Shown: piece after piece, positions 18,060-27,429 of the stretch
How positions within the stretch are numbered: position 1 is the first letter of the stretch
How the letters are laid out: the number at the start of each line of letters is the position of its first letter
Translations under genes and position numbers: made by a program
The notes under the pieces: generated by a model
Databases searched by the model: none
Told to the model about the DNA's origin: nothing
What the model saw: only the letters and a program-made list of their open reading frames with translations
Source: Dolomitihabitans soli
GTDB taxonomy: Bacteria; Actinomycetota; Actinomycetes; Streptosporangiales; Streptosporangiaceae
Assembly (NCBI RefSeq): GCF_022213955.1
Contig: NZ_JAKNTW010000006.1
Location: 186,001-250,000, forward strand
DNA: 64,000 bases
Direction: 5' to 3'

Positions 18060-19402
18060 GTTACTTGGTCCACCGTTAGTCGGTATTTCATGGTCATGAA
18101 GACGGCCGAGAGGATGATGACGGCCGGGACCGCCGTCTGGCCCAGGAGCACGGCCGTCTCCGCGCTCACCGGCTGGGTCACGGGGTGCCCGGGGTCGGAG
18201 GAGAGGAAACCGCCGAGGGTGAGCACGCCGCTGAAGATGAGGGTGCCGAACGCCGCCACCGCGCTCTCGATGGCGGTCCACAGGCCGGTGAACACCCCGG
18301 CCCGCCGCCTGCCCGTCGACGCCACGTCGAGCGCGATCACGTCGGCCAGCATCGAGAACTGCAGGAGCTGCACGCCGGAGTAGCCGACCCCCACCACGAA
18401 GATGCACAGGTGGGCGTAGACCGAGCCGAACGACGGGGTGGCCACTGCCGCGGCGGTGCCGCCGAAGAACAGCAGCCCGGCGAGAATCATCGCACCGCGC
18501 TTGTCGTACCGCTTGGACAGCCGGACCCACAACGGCATGGTAAGCAGGATCGGTCCGACGAGGACCGCGAAGAGCGTGCTCGTGGCTTTGGGATTGTCTA
18601 GCGTGTAAGCCGCGAAATAGGGCGCTGCGGCCAGCATTACGCCCACGGCGAGCATCTGCGTGCTGCTCAGCGCGAGCAGCCAGAGGAACGAGGCGTTGCC
18701 CCTCGCCGCGGCGAACTGGGCGAAGAGTGACCCTTCGCCGGGTTCGGGGCTGCCGGTCATCGGCGCGCGGGCCGTACCGAAGAAGGAGCCCAGCATCGCG
18801 GCCAGCATGACGAGCGCGATCACGATGCCCATCAGTCGGTAGCTCGCGAGCGTGCCGCCGTCCCCCTCGGTGTTGACGATCGCCGGGGCGGCGATGCCGC
18901 TGATCGCGGTGGCCGCGCCGATGAAGACCATGCGCCACTGGAGGAGCGAGGTGCGCTCGTGGTAGTCGTCGGTCATCTCGGCCGGCATCGCCTTGTAGGG
19001 CACCTCGAAGAGCGAGTAGGACGTGGCGGCGACCAGGAAGCAGCAGCCGACGTAGATCGCGGCGGGGGTGCCCGTGAAGGAGGGGCCAGCGAAGGTCAGC
19101 GCGAACGCGATCGGCAGCGTGCACGCCCCGGCGAGCATCCAGGGACGGCGTGGCCCGAAGCGCGAGACGGTGCGGTCGGACCAGCGCCCGACCAGGGGGT
19201 TGATCAGGAGGTCCCAGACCTTGGGCGCGGTGATGAGCAGGCCGGCGATCCAGGCGGGCACCGCCATGACGTTGGTCATGTAGTAGAGGAGCAGCAGGCC
19301 CGGGATCGCTCCCCATGTCGCCGTGCAGAAGGATCCCACGCCGTAACCGAGGCGCACGCTCCGGGGGACCGTGGGCGAGGAACCGCCCGTCGCAGTGATC
19401 AT
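18056..19402 (-). CDS. MFS transporter, GPH (MelB-like) sugar:cation symporter type
   Basis: 448 aa, twelve predicted membrane helices. The GPH-family loop NPLVGRWSDRTVSRFGPRRPWMLAG between helices 2 and 3 is clear, together with YSLFEVPYKAMPAEMTDDYHERTSL. Members carry glycosides, pentosides or hexuronides with Na+ or H+. ATG 19402 is chosen because the family starts shortly before the first helix; no good SD is seen. First gene of a two-gene unit with the methyltransferase. Confidence 0.88.
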   Translation of the reverse strand: MITATGGSSPTVPRSVRLGYGVGSFCTATWGAIPGLLLLYYMTNVMAVPAWIAGLLITAPKVWDLLINPLVGRWSDRTVSRFGPRRPWMLAGACTLPIAFALTFAGPSFTGTPAAIYVGCCFLVAATSYSLFEVPYKAMPAEMTDDYHERTSLLQWRMVFIGAATAISGIAAPAIVNTEGDGGTLASYRLMGIVIALVMLAAMLGSFFGTARAPMTGSPEPGEGSLFAQFAAARGNASFLWLLALSSTQMLAVGVMLAAAPYFAAYTLDNPKATSTLFAVLVGPILLTMPLWVRLSKRYDKRGAMILAGLLFFGGTAAAVATPSFGSVYAHLCIFVVGVGYSGVQLLQFSMLADVIALDVASTGRRRAGVFTGLWTAIESAVAAFGTLIFSGVLTLGGFLSSDPGHPVTQPVSAETAVLLGQTAVPAVIILSAVFMTMKYRLTVDQVT

Positions 19403-19588
19403 GCAGCCATTAGAGCCCGCGGACACCGCCCTGAACAGGCCCAGCTACGCGTCACCCCGGGTACGGCAGGCCAGGTCGGCGCGGGCGGGCGCGGCCCGCC
19501 GTACAGGCGCGTACCGGCGGGCGGCGGCGACGCGGGTCCCGTTCGGTCTCTTGGGTCGCTCAGGTCGGCGCGGGGCGACGTGCGCGCC

Positions 19589-19618
19589 GTCCGGAAGGTC
19601 CCGAGGGGTCTTCCGGAC
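19589..19618 (-). terminator. Terminator hairpin of the SseB-like gene
   Basis: GTCCGGAAG (19589-19597) pairs with CTTCCGGAC (19610-19618), with further pairing possible in the loop. It lies about 37 bases past the stop of the gene at 19655-20521. The 19403-19588 stretch upstream of the MFS gene contains no convincing ORF. Confidence 0.6.
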
Positions 19619-19654
19619 GCGCGCCACCAGCATGTTCCGGGTCGGTGCGGGTCC

Positions 19655-20521
19655 TCAGTCGTCCACGTCCGCGCAGACGACGTGTGCGCCGATCTCGATC
19701 ATTCGACGCTCGCTGCGTGAGTCGGCGACCCTGGCCATCAGGATCGGCGCCTCGCTCGCGGCGAGTTGCGGAAGCCGGGCGCGGACGCCCCGGTGCAGGT
19801 CGCGGACCACGTCCTCGGCGGCCGACATGTGCACCTTCACGTGCAGCATGATGCCCGGCGCGCCCGACGCGGTCCTGGCCTCCGAGATCCACACGTGGTG
19901 GACCAGCGGGTAGTCGGTGAGCAACTGGGCTATCGCCTTGCGCAGGCCGGGCAGGATCGGGTGCGCGCACCGCTGGTAGCCGGGGTCCACCTGCTGCATC
20001 GGCCCCGACAGGTGGGGCCGGGGCGCGGGGATCCACGACTGGGCGGACGGCGCGGACTGGGGAGCCGCGGGCACGGGCGGGGGGCCGTGCACGGTCGTGG
20101 TGCGGCTGACCGTGGCCATCGCGCCCGTCGCGTACGCCGTGGGGGTGGCGGCCGACATCGCCGGCGTCGAGCCCGTCCGGTTCGTACGCAGGTAGCGCTG
20201 GAGATCGTCGATCGGGATCGCCGCGGCGGCGGGGCCGGCGGCGTCGATGACGATCTCCCGGACCCCGGTGACCCGCTGGATGTCCAGGATGGTGTCCGCG
20301 GCGCAGTCGGACAGCGAGTGGCTGCCGCGGTGCCGCGTGTAGGTCTCCGGGCTGGTGTAGCCGAGCAGCACTCGATCACCGGCCTGCGTCGTGCCGAGCA
20401 CGACGGAACGGTCTGGGCGCACGGCTACCAGGATTCCCCCTTCGGCGAGTGTCGCCAGAAGTCGGTGTGGGCTGCCGTGCTGCGCGAGCACATCTCCGAG
20501 AGCGGGGTTCCCGATGCTCAT
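19655..20521 (-). CDS. SseB-like domain protein with Pro/Ala linker
   Basis: 288 aa. The N-terminal part (about 15-115) resembles the SseB N-terminal fold (GGILVAVRPDRSVVLGTT...LLGYTSPETYTRHRG). A low-complexity Pro/Ala/Ser linker (about 120-170) follows, then a C-terminal domain (about 180-285) with PLVHHVWISEARTASGAPGIMLHVKV like SseB C-terminal (enhanced serine sensitivity) domains. Function unknown; the name came from serine sensitivity in E. coli, and serA is next door, which may be coincidence. Probably leaderless: TATCGT (20529-20534 on the complement) ends seven bases before ATG 20521. Confidence 0.7.
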   Translation of the reverse strand: MSIGNPALGDVLAQHGSPHRLLATLAEGGILVAVRPDRSVVLGTTQAGDRVLLGYTSPETYTRHRGSHSLSDCAADTILDIQRVTGVREIVIDAAGPAAAAIPIDDLQRYLRTNRTGSTPAMSAATPTAYATGAMATVSRTTTVHGPPPVPAAPQSAPSAQSWIPAPRPHLSGPMQQVDPGYQRCAHPILPGLRKAIAQLLTDYPLVHHVWISEARTASGAPGIMLHVKVHMSAAEDVVRDLHRGVRARLPQLAASEAPILMARVADSRSERRMIEIGAHVVCADVDD

Positions 20522-20673
20522 ATGACGAACGATAGGTAGTGAACCACGGCTTATCAGGTTAATCGTGAATATTCGGTGCGATCAATACCAACATAGAGGC
20601 TCCATGGATGGATTGCAGCGGGAGTGGGTAACCCCACAGATCCTACGTCGTGCGTCTCGGATCGCGGACACTC

Positions 20674-20702
20674 GTGAATACGTTCACAAGCGCGGATAGA
20701 CT
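20674..20702 (+). promoter_or_regulatory. Probable serA promoter with overlapping dyad
   Basis: TAGACT (20697-20702) is a good -10 box; GTGAAT (20674-20679) lies 17 bases upstream as a weak -35. GTGAA and TTCAC (20674-20687, four-base spacer) form an inverted repeat over the -35 region that could be an operator. The start site would be near 20709, giving a leader of about 33 bases. Confidence 0.5.
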
Positions 20703-20741
20703 GCGTGAGGTCCAAAACCCGCCATCTCGAAGGATCCACCC

Positions 20742-22331
20742 GTGAACAAGCCCGTTGTCCTTGTCGCCGAGGAGCTCTCCGAGGCCGGTCTCGCCGTGCT
20801 CGGGGCGGACTTCGAGGTCCGCCACACCGACGGAGCCGACCGCTCCAAACTTCTGCCCGCTCTCGCCGAGGCCGACGCGCTGATCGTGCGCAGCGCCACC
20901 CAGGTCGACTCGGAGGCCCTCGCCCACGCCGGCCGGCTCCGCGTCGTCGCCAGGGCCGGCGTCGGCCTCGACAACGTCGACGTCGAGGCCGCCACCAAGG
21001 CCGGCGTGATGGTCGTCAACGCGCCCACCTCCAACATCACCAGCGCCGCCGAGCACACGGTCGCGCTCATCCTCGCCAGTGCGCGCAACGTCGCCCAGGG
21101 CCACGGCGCGCTCAAGGCCGGCGAGTGGAAGCGGTCGAAGTACACCGGGGTCGAGCTCGACGAGAAGGTCGTCGGCATCCTCGGCCTCGGCCGCATCGGG
21201 CAGCTGGTCGCCCAGCGCCTGCAGCCCTTCGGCGTCGAGCTGATCGCCTACGACCCCTTCCTCCAGCCGGCCCGCGCCGCCCAGATGGGCGTCCGCCTCG
21301 CCTCCCTGGAGGAGGTCCTGGAGCAGGCCGACTTCATCACCGTGCACCTGCCCAAGTCGAAGGAGACCATCGGTCTCATCGGCGACAAGGAACTGCACAC
21401 CGTGAAGCCCTCGGTGCGGATCATCAACGTCGCCCGTGGCGGCATCGTCGACGAGGCCGCGCTCTACACGGCCGTCAAGGAAGGCCGGGTGGCCGGCGCC
21501 GGCATCGACGTCTTCGCCAAGGAGCCGTGCACCGACAGCCCGCTGTTCGAGCTGGACCAGGTCGTCGTCACCCCGCACCTCGGCGCCTCCACCCACGAGG
21601 CCCAGGAGAAGGCGGGCACCCAGGTCGCGCGCAGCGTCAAGCTCGCGCTCGCCGGCGAGTTCGTGCCCGACGCGGTCAACGTCCAGGGCGGCGTCGTCGC
21701 CGAGGACGTCAAGCCCGGCCTGCCGCTCGCCGAGAAGCTCGGCCGCGTGTTCACCGCCCTCGCCCGCGAGACCGCCACCAAGCTCGACATCGAGGTCCGC
21801 GGCGAGATCGCGTCCCAGGACGTCCGCGTGCTGGAGCTCGCCGCGCTCAAGGGCATCTTCACCGACGTGGTCGAGGAGACGGTGACCTACGTCAACGCTC
21901 CGCTGCTCGCCAAGGACCGCGGCGTCTCCGTCGAGCTGGTCACCAGCTCGGAGAGCCCCGACTGGCGCAACGTGGTGACTGTGCGCGGCGTGCTCGCCGA
22001 CGGCCGCAACGTCTCCGTCTCCGGCACCCTGTCCGGTCCCCGGCAGATCATGAAGATCGTCGAAGTCAACGGCTACACGATGGAGATCGTGCCGACCGAG
22101 CACCTCGCCTTCTTCGCCTACTCCGACCGTCCCGGCATCGTCGGCATGGTCGGCCGCCTGCTCGGCGACCACTCCGTCAACATCGCCTCCATGCAGGTGG
22201 CTCGCGACGAGAAGGGCGGTCGCGCGCTCATCGCCCTGACCGTCGACTCCGCCATCCCCGACGTCGTCGTCGACCAGATCGTCACCGAGATCGGCGCCGA
22301 CAGCGGCCGGACCGTGGACCTGACCGACTAG
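20742..22331 (+). CDS. serA: D-3-phosphoglycerate dehydrogenase
   Basis: First step of serine synthesis: 3-phosphoglycerate to 3-phosphohydroxypyruvate with NAD+. 529 aa, the long type I form with substrate-binding, nucleotide-binding (GILGLGRIGQLVAQRL, about 146-160), intervening (ASB) and C-terminal ACT domains (HLAFFAYSDRPGIVGMVGRLLGDHSVNIASMQV, about 455-525). The catalytic Arg/Glu/His segments (NVARGGIVDEAAL, HLGASTHEAQEKAG) are intact. GTG start with GAAGGA nine bases upstream. Single gene flanked by a promoter and a terminator. The ACT domain suggests serine feedback. Confidence 0.98.
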   Translation: MNKPVVLVAEELSEAGLAVLGADFEVRHTDGADRSKLLPALAEADALIVRSATQVDSEALAHAGRLRVVARAGVGLDNVDVEAATKAGVMVVNAPTSNITSAAEHTVALILASARNVAQGHGALKAGEWKRSKYTGVELDEKVVGILGLGRIGQLVAQRLQPFGVELIAYDPFLQPARAAQMGVRLASLEEVLEQADFITVHLPKSKETIGLIGDKELHTVKPSVRIINVARGGIVDEAALYTAVKEGRVAGAGIDVFAKEPCTDSPLFELDQVVVTPHLGASTHEAQEKAGTQVARSVKLALAGEFVPDAVNVQGGVVAEDVKPGLPLAEKLGRVFTALARETATKLDIEVRGEIASQDVRVLELAALKGIFTDVVEETVTYVNAPLLAKDRGVSVELVTSSESPDWRNVVTVRGVLADGRNVSVSGTLSGPRQIMKIVEVNGYTMEIVPTEHLAFFAYSDRPGIVGMVGRLLGDHSVNIASMQVARDEKGGRALIALTVDSAIPDVVVDQIVTEIGADSGRTVDLTD

Positions 22332-22481
22332 TTCCGTACTGCGCGGCCGGGCTGTGCACTCGGGGGAGTTCGACGCGTTCCGCGCCTGAGCGGGTGTGGG
22401 TTCCGCTGCGCTGGGTGGTCTCGGACAGCCGTGCGGCTTGGTGGAGGTTCGGGTGGGCGGTCCGCTTGTCGTGGGGTTGAG

Positions 22482-22506
22482 CGCCCGGCCACGTCGTGGC
22501 CGGGCG
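22482..22506. terminator. Bidirectional terminator after serA
   Basis: CGCCCGGCCA (22482-22491) pairs with TGGCCGGGCG (22497-22506), ten bp with a five-base loop. It lies between serA and the convergent beta-propeller gene. The rest of 22332-22584 shows no gene. Confidence 0.65.
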
Positions 22507-22584
22507 GGTGGTCCGGGCGTCTGACAGATCGGTCCTGTCGCCGGGCCACGGGCTTCGTGCGACCGTTCCCGGCGATGGCCGGGT

Positions 22585-24522
22585 CTACCGGTGGCCGGAG
22601 ACGGCGATGCTGACCAGGTTGCGGCCGCGCACGCCGTACAGGAGCCGGCCGCCCGGGTCGAGGGCGAGTTTGGGCTCGCCGCCGAACCATTCGCCGGCGA
22701 GTCCGTCGGCGATCTTCGTGACGGCGAGCCGTACGAGGTCGATCTTGTAGATGGCGTTGCCGTCCGTGGTGTAGGCGACGAGGCCGCGCAGGAGGAGATC
22801 GCTGCCCCGGGCGCTCACCCGCACGGTCCTGGTCACCTTGTGGCTGCGCGGGTCGTACTCGAACAGGACGCCGGTGTTGGTGATGCCGTAGAGCGCCAGC
22901 GGCCCGTGGGCCAGGCCGAGCACCACCTTCGCGCCGGGAACGGGTTCGAGCTCCCACAGCAGCTTGCGGGTGCGCAGGTCGAAGGCGGCCAGGCGGGCGG
23001 TGCTGGTGACCGGCGGCAGGCCGAGCCCTTCCTGGATGTTCGTGCCGAGGTAGGCGATGCCCGCCCGGCACGTGGCGGCGTAGAGGCTCTGCCGTTCGAC
23101 GATGGGCCGGTAGGTCGTCATCTTCTTCGTGCGCGGGTCGTAGAGCGACAGTGCGCCGTTGATCTGGCCGGGCTCCGGCTGGGTGGTCATCGCGATCAGG
23201 CCGGTCCGCTTGTCGTGGGCGAGCGCGCGCGGCCGGTCCTGCTGATTGCCGACTCCGGCCAGCAGCTTGGCCTCGGGGTCGCCGGCCTGGTGGGAGTAGA
23301 GCAGGCCCTGGGTGTAGACGCCGAGGTAGGTGGTGTCCCGCAGGGTCAGCGCGGTCTTCGGCTCGCCGGGGATGCCGAGCCGGGAGCGGGTCCCCGCGGC
23401 GATGTCGTGGATGTCCGCGCCGCTCTTGCCGCCGACATAGACGCGCCGGCCGTCGGAGTGCACGGACATCGGCTGCTCGGGGGCCGCCTTGAAGCCGCGC
23501 TGCACCAGGTTGACGAAGTCGAGCTCGCCGGTGGCGGGGTCGTAGACGAGGATTCCGGCGTCCTGGACGCCGTAGACGCGCCCGTCATGGACCAGCAGCC
23601 GATGGGTGGCGGCCTCCGGCACGGCCACCCCCAGATTCTCGATCTCGCCGCCGGACAGCGCGATCCGGTAGAGGGTGCCGGAGGGCCGTCCGGCGAAGTA
23701 CACGTACTCGTCATGGATGACGACGGAGGTGAGGTACTTGTCGCCGGTCGTGATGATCCGGTGGTCGGCGGGGTCGTCCTTGGCGATCACCAGGAGCTCG
23801 CCCTTGGAGGTGATGCCGCACGCGAGGTGGGTGCCGGAGATGGCCATGCTCCCCACCATGTCGCGGCCGGCCAGGGCGGCGGGCAGGATCTCCCGCTTCT
23901 CGCCGGTCGCCCGGTCGATCGCCACCAGGTGGGCGTGCGCGCCGACGCCCGCGTAGACGGTGGTCTCGTCGGCGGCGAGGCTGCGCACGTACGCCTCGCC
24001 GGGCGTCGGCTGGCCCAGATCGCGGCTCGTGCCGGTGGCCGGGTCGTACTCCACGATCCGGCCCGGCTCGGACATGCCGAGAAAGACCTTGCCGTCGGGG
24101 GAGGCGGCCACGTTCCAGATGAAGTGATCCGGATACTCGCCGACCTTGGTGACCGTCGCGGTGATGGTGTCGAGTTTGTAGAGGTCGGAGCGGGAGTGGG
24201 TGCCCACGTAGACGTCGGTGCCGACGGCGCACATCGCCCAGACGCCGATGCCGGTGGCGATGTCGAAGTGCGCGGTCACCGTGTCCTTCGCCAGGTCGTA
24301 GGCGCCGACCACGTTCGGGGACAGGCCCCTGGTGCCCGCGTACAGCACGCCGCCGACGAACTCGCCGTTGCCGAGCGGAGTGGTGACGCTGGCCGGGCCG
24401 AGGTCGGTGATCGTGCCCTCGGGTGACCCTTCGGCGTGGGCGACGGCGGGCAGGGCGCCGGCGGCTGCCGCCCCGCCGGTGGCGACGGCGGCGAGCTGGA
24501 GGAAGTGACGGCGGGGGATCAA
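22585..24522 (-). CDS. Secreted beta-propeller protein, Tat-exported (paralogue 1)
   Basis: 645 aa. N-terminal twin-arginine signal (PRRHFLQLAAVATGG), predicted cut after AHA. The rest is a chain of beta-propeller blades of the PQQ/YVTN type with repeated units such as FIWNVAASPDGKVFLGMSEPGRI and YAGVGAHAHLVAIDRATG. No catalytic residues could be assigned; ligand-binding, lyase or hydrolase roles are all possible. TTG start with AGGAG five bases upstream. Divergent from a clear paralogue at 24752-26827. Confidence 0.85.
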   Translation of the reverse strand: MIPRRHFLQLAAVATGGAAAAGALPAVAHAEGSPEGTITDLGPASVTTPLGNGEFVGGVLYAGTRGLSPNVVGAYDLAKDTVTAHFDIATGIGVWAMCAVGTDVYVGTHSRSDLYKLDTITATVTKVGEYPDHFIWNVAASPDGKVFLGMSEPGRIVEYDPATGTSRDLGQPTPGEAYVRSLAADETTVYAGVGAHAHLVAIDRATGEKREILPAALAGRDMVGSMAISGTHLACGITSKGELLVIAKDDPADHRIITTGDKYLTSVVIHDEYVYFAGRPSGTLYRIALSGGEIENLGVAVPEAATHRLLVHDGRVYGVQDAGILVYDPATGELDFVNLVQRGFKAAPEQPMSVHSDGRRVYVGGKSGADIHDIAAGTRSRLGIPGEPKTALTLRDTTYLGVYTQGLLYSHQAGDPEAKLLAGVGNQQDRPRALAHDKRTGLIAMTTQPEPGQINGALSLYDPRTKKMTTYRPIVERQSLYAATCRAGIAYLGTNIQEGLGLPPVTSTARLAAFDLRTRKLLWELEPVPGAKVVLGLAHGPLALYGITNTGVLFEYDPRSHKVTRTVRVSARGSDLLLRGLVAYTTDGNAIYKIDLVRLAVTKIADGLAGEWFGGEPKLALDPGGRLLYGVRGRNLVSIAVSGHR

Positions 24523-24654
24523 GGGGGCTCCTAGGGGCGTTCGGGGTGGCTTCGCGTGCGATCGGCTCGCCGGTCGGCCTGGCCCGGGACGCCGGAGTTG
24601 ATCGTGTGGATACCGGTCGTGACCATAATCCCCCCGCCGCGAAAACTACAAGGC

Positions 24655-24683
24655 TTGACAGCCGATGCTCATCAATTTACGGT
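24655..24683 (+). promoter_or_regulatory. Promoter of the second beta-propeller gene
   Basis: TTGACA (24655-24660), 17 bases, TACGGT (24678-24683): a near-consensus housekeeping-type promoter. The start site would be near 24690, about 60 bases before ATG 24752. Confidence 0.7.
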
Positions 24684-24751
24684 CTGGGCCATAATTGAGC
24701 AAGATTGCGCAGCGCGGCCTTCGGCGGCGGTGCGCCTCCGGGAGGTACGGC

Positions 24752-26827
24752 ATGCCAAGATCTCGCCTTTCCCGTCTGGCCCTCCTCGCCGGGTTACTCC
24801 CGGCCCTACTCCTACCGATCCCTGCCACGGCCGACGCGACGGTCGGCCCGGCGTCTGCGGCCGATACGACCGCCGGCGTGCCGGCCGGGGCTGACCTGCC
24901 GGTCGGCCGGCCGTACCTGGAAGCAGGGGCGGTGCAGGACTGCGCGGCCCCTCGGGTGCAGCGGTTCGGCGAGGCGTCGGTCACCGGGGCCATCGTCGGC
25001 GCCGCCGTACACGAGGGGCGCGGGTACGTGGTGACGCGCGGTATCAAGCCGCCGGTGCTCGCGGAGATCGACCTGGCCACCCGCAAGGTCGTCCGCAGCG
25101 TGCGGTTGCCGGACGGCCCGGCCGCCGGTGCCGCCGAGGGCGGGTGGGCCACGGTCGTGTCCGGCGGGAAGGTCTACGTCGGCACCTACCCGGTGCCCGA
25201 TCTCTACCGGTTCGATCCGGCGACCGGGGAGGTGGAGCACCTGCGTTCGTTCGGCCGGGAGGGCGGGTTCATCTGGAGCCTCGCCGCCTCTCCCGACGGC
25301 ACCATCTACGCGGGGACCTACCCCGACGGCAAGGTCTGGGAGTACGTCCCGGAAACCGGCGCGGTGCGTGGCATGGGGCCGTTCGTGCCCGGTGAGCGTT
25401 ATGTGCGGGCAATCGGGGCCGACGACGACAACGTCTACGCCGGGCTGCTCGACAAGGGCAAACTGCTGGCGATCGACCGTGCCGACGGTACGGCCCGCGA
25501 GCTGGCGACCGGCTCCACCGGTTTCGGGGCGATCGCCGACCACGGCGACCGCGTCCTGGGCACGAGCGGGGCCGTACTCGTGGACATCCGCAAGGACGGG
25601 ACGGACAAGAGAACCGTCTCCCTCGACTCCGGCAGTCTGGACGGGCTCGTCGTCGCCGCCGACGGCACGGTCTACGCCTCGGCGCGGCCGGACGGCGCGA
25701 TCTACCGCTACCGCACCGGCGACGACACGCTCACCAGGGTCGGCGATCCGCCCTCGCCCGGCGACGAGACCCGCAGGATGGTGCTGAACGGCGACGGCAC
25801 GCTGCTCGGCTTCTCGGGCAGCGGCGGCATGTGGACCATGGACCTGAGCACCGGCGAGTCGGAGTTCACCGACCTGATCGACGCCGGGATCCCCACCGGG
25901 GCGGAGCGCCCCCAGTCGCTCCTGCTGGATCCGGGCAAGGCGGTGTACGTCGCGGGCCACTACGCCATCGAGGTCCGTGACCTGCGGTCGGGGGAGAAGC
26001 GCAGGATCCGGGTGTCCGGCGAGCCGAAGGTGATGGTGCGCAGGGGCGGCAAGATCTACGCGGCCATATACCCGAGCGGCGAGATCATCGAACTCGACCG
26101 GCGCACCGACGCGATCCGCAGCCTCGGCTTCCTCGGCCACGGCCAGCAGCGCCCCTGGGACCTGGAGTACGACCCGCGGACCGACAAGCTGCTGGTCGCC
26201 TCGGCCCCGCTGGGCCCGAAGCTCAAGGGCGCGCTGACCCTGGTGGACCCCGACACCGGCGCGATGGACACCTACCTCGACGTGATCCCGGACCAGAGCC
26301 TGATGACCCTCTCGCTCGACGAACCGCGCGGCATCGTCTACCTGGGCGGCGACGTGCTGGGCGGCGGCGGCGTCCCGCCCGTCGGCACGGCCGCCTCCGT
26401 GGCCGCCTTCGACTTGCAGACGCGCAAGGTGCTCTGGCGGACCGACCCGGTGCCCGGCTACCGCACCTTCCAGGACCTCAAGGTGCACGACGGCCTCCTC
26501 TACGGCGTCTACAAACGCAACGCGAGCTGGTTCGTGATGGACCTCGCCACCCGCGCCGTGCTCCGTAAAGGCCCGCTCACCGGGTACGGCGAGCTGCACG
26601 TCCACCGCGGGAACGTGTTCGCCGCGACCTTCTTCGGCGGCGGCAACATCCACCGCCTCGGCCCCGGGCTCGACGAGCCCCAGCTGATCGCGACCGGCCT
26701 CGGCGACGACTGGTACACCAACCCGCAACTCGCCTTCGAGCCCGGCTCCTGGTGGGCGTGGGGGCTGGTCGGCAGGGACCTCGCCCGGCTCTGGCTCGAC
26801 CCGAGTTGCCCGCCTCTGACACCCTGA
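24752..26827 (+). CDS. Secreted beta-propeller protein, Sec-exported (paralogue 2)
   Basis: 691 aa. Sec signal peptide (MPRSRLSRLALLAGLLPALLLPIPATA), then propeller blades parallel to the divergent paralogue, for example FIWSLAASPDGTIYAGTYPDGKVWEY against FIWNVAASPDGKVFLGMSEPGRIVEY, and YVRAIGADDDNVYAGLLDKGKLLAIDR. A Cys at about residue 52 and one near the C-terminus may form a disulfide. ATG 24752 is preferred over the upstream TTG because GGGAGG lies six bases before it. Function unknown; extracellular. Confidence 0.87.
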   Translation: MPRSRLSRLALLAGLLPALLLPIPATADATVGPASAADTTAGVPAGADLPVGRPYLEAGAVQDCAAPRVQRFGEASVTGAIVGAAVHEGRGYVVTRGIKPPVLAEIDLATRKVVRSVRLPDGPAAGAAEGGWATVVSGGKVYVGTYPVPDLYRFDPATGEVEHLRSFGREGGFIWSLAASPDGTIYAGTYPDGKVWEYVPETGAVRGMGPFVPGERYVRAIGADDDNVYAGLLDKGKLLAIDRADGTARELATGSTGFGAIADHGDRVLGTSGAVLVDIRKDGTDKRTVSLDSGSLDGLVVAADGTVYASARPDGAIYRYRTGDDTLTRVGDPPSPGDETRRMVLNGDGTLLGFSGSGGMWTMDLSTGESEFTDLIDAGIPTGAERPQSLLLDPGKAVYVAGHYAIEVRDLRSGEKRRIRVSGEPKVMVRRGGKIYAAIYPSGEIIELDRRTDAIRSLGFLGHGQQRPWDLEYDPRTDKLLVASAPLGPKLKGALTLVDPDTGAMDTYLDVIPDQSLMTLSLDEPRGIVYLGGDVLGGGGVPPVGTAASVAAFDLQTRKVLWRTDPVPGYRTFQDLKVHDGLLYGVYKRNASWFVMDLATRAVLRKGPLTGYGELHVHRGNVFAATFFGGGNIHRLGPGLDEPQLIATGLGDDWYTNPQLAFEPGSWWAWGLVGRDLARLWLDPSCPPLTP

Positions 26828-26835
26828 GCGCCGTC

Positions 26836-26869
26836 GGTGGCGAGGCCGATCATGCTCGGCCTCGCCACC
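26836..26869 (+). terminator. Terminator of the second beta-propeller gene
   Basis: GGTGGCGAGGCCGA (26836-26849) pairs perfectly over 14 bp with TCGGCCTCGCCACC (26856-26869), six-base loop, nine bases after the stop codon. Confidence 0.7.
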
Positions 26870-27226
26870 TGTCCGGCCTTCGAAGACCGCTGACGTCGCC
26901 CGGTCCACGCCATGTACGGCCGGCCGGGCGTCTCGCCATGTGAGATGTTCTGACGTCCAACGAGACGGATCTGATATGCCGGGGTACCCTGGCTGGAAAT
27001 ACGGCAGGTGTTCCCCTTGATCGCCTGCGGCGACGGGGCCTGACCAGGGCAGGCCGGCGACCCGTCGTGGAGTGCGCGTCCGCCGGCCGTCGGTTCTCGC
27101 CCGGAGTCCGTGACCCGGATCTCCGGCAGCAGTACCGGCTGCGGATTCCCGACCGGATCCGGCTCTCCTTCGCCCGTCTTTTCGCGTGTGCCAGCCGTAC
27201 GCGCCTATCGAGAACGAGATGTGCCC
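26870..27226. other. Gene-free stretch
   Basis: No ORF with convincing codon usage or SD was found on either strand. It ends at the small ORF before leuB and may hold that gene's promoter, which I could not place. Confidence 0.5.
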
Positions 27227-27337
27227 ATGTACGAGATGTATCCCTGGAACCGTTTCGACGATGAGAACGAAGAGGCCGTGGACGCCGTTCAGTTCGCACT
27301 GGACCGTCGCGACAACGGTGGTTCGCCCGCTCGTTAG
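27227..27337 (+). CDS. Small acidic protein, 36 aa
   Basis: MYEMYPWNRFDDENEEAVD... ending LDRRDNGGSPAR. Composition is biased (acidic middle, aromatic N-terminus), which is unlike chance translation of GC-rich DNA, and the ORF ends 92 bases before leuB. Small proteins of similar flavour occur in actinomycetes, but I cannot name a family. An in-frame GTG at 27221 is an alternative start. SD is weak. Confidence 0.5.
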   Translation: MYEMYPWNRFDDENEEAVDAVQFALDRRDNGGSPAR

Positions 27338-27395
27338 CGGTTGGTCGCCTCGCGTCCGCTGGATGTTGGGGTTGTCCCGAATTGTGAGATGGGTG

Positions 27396-27423
27396 TTCGA
27401 CACCCGAGACGGGCCGGTAGGGT
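27396..27423 (+). promoter_or_regulatory. Probable leuB promoter, leaderless
   Basis: TAGGGT (27418-27423) ends six bases before the leuB ATG at 27430, the spacing expected if transcription begins at the A of the ATG. A TTCGAC word (27396-27401) is 16 bases upstream. The same bases (AGGGTGGG) could alternatively be an SD with tight spacing. Confidence 0.4.
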
Positions 27424-27429
27424 GGGCCC

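Noticed and set aside
20643-22172. 509-codon minus-strand frame opposite serA
   Set aside because: Antisense shadow: repeated Val/Gly/Asp/His residues, no SD, fully within serA.
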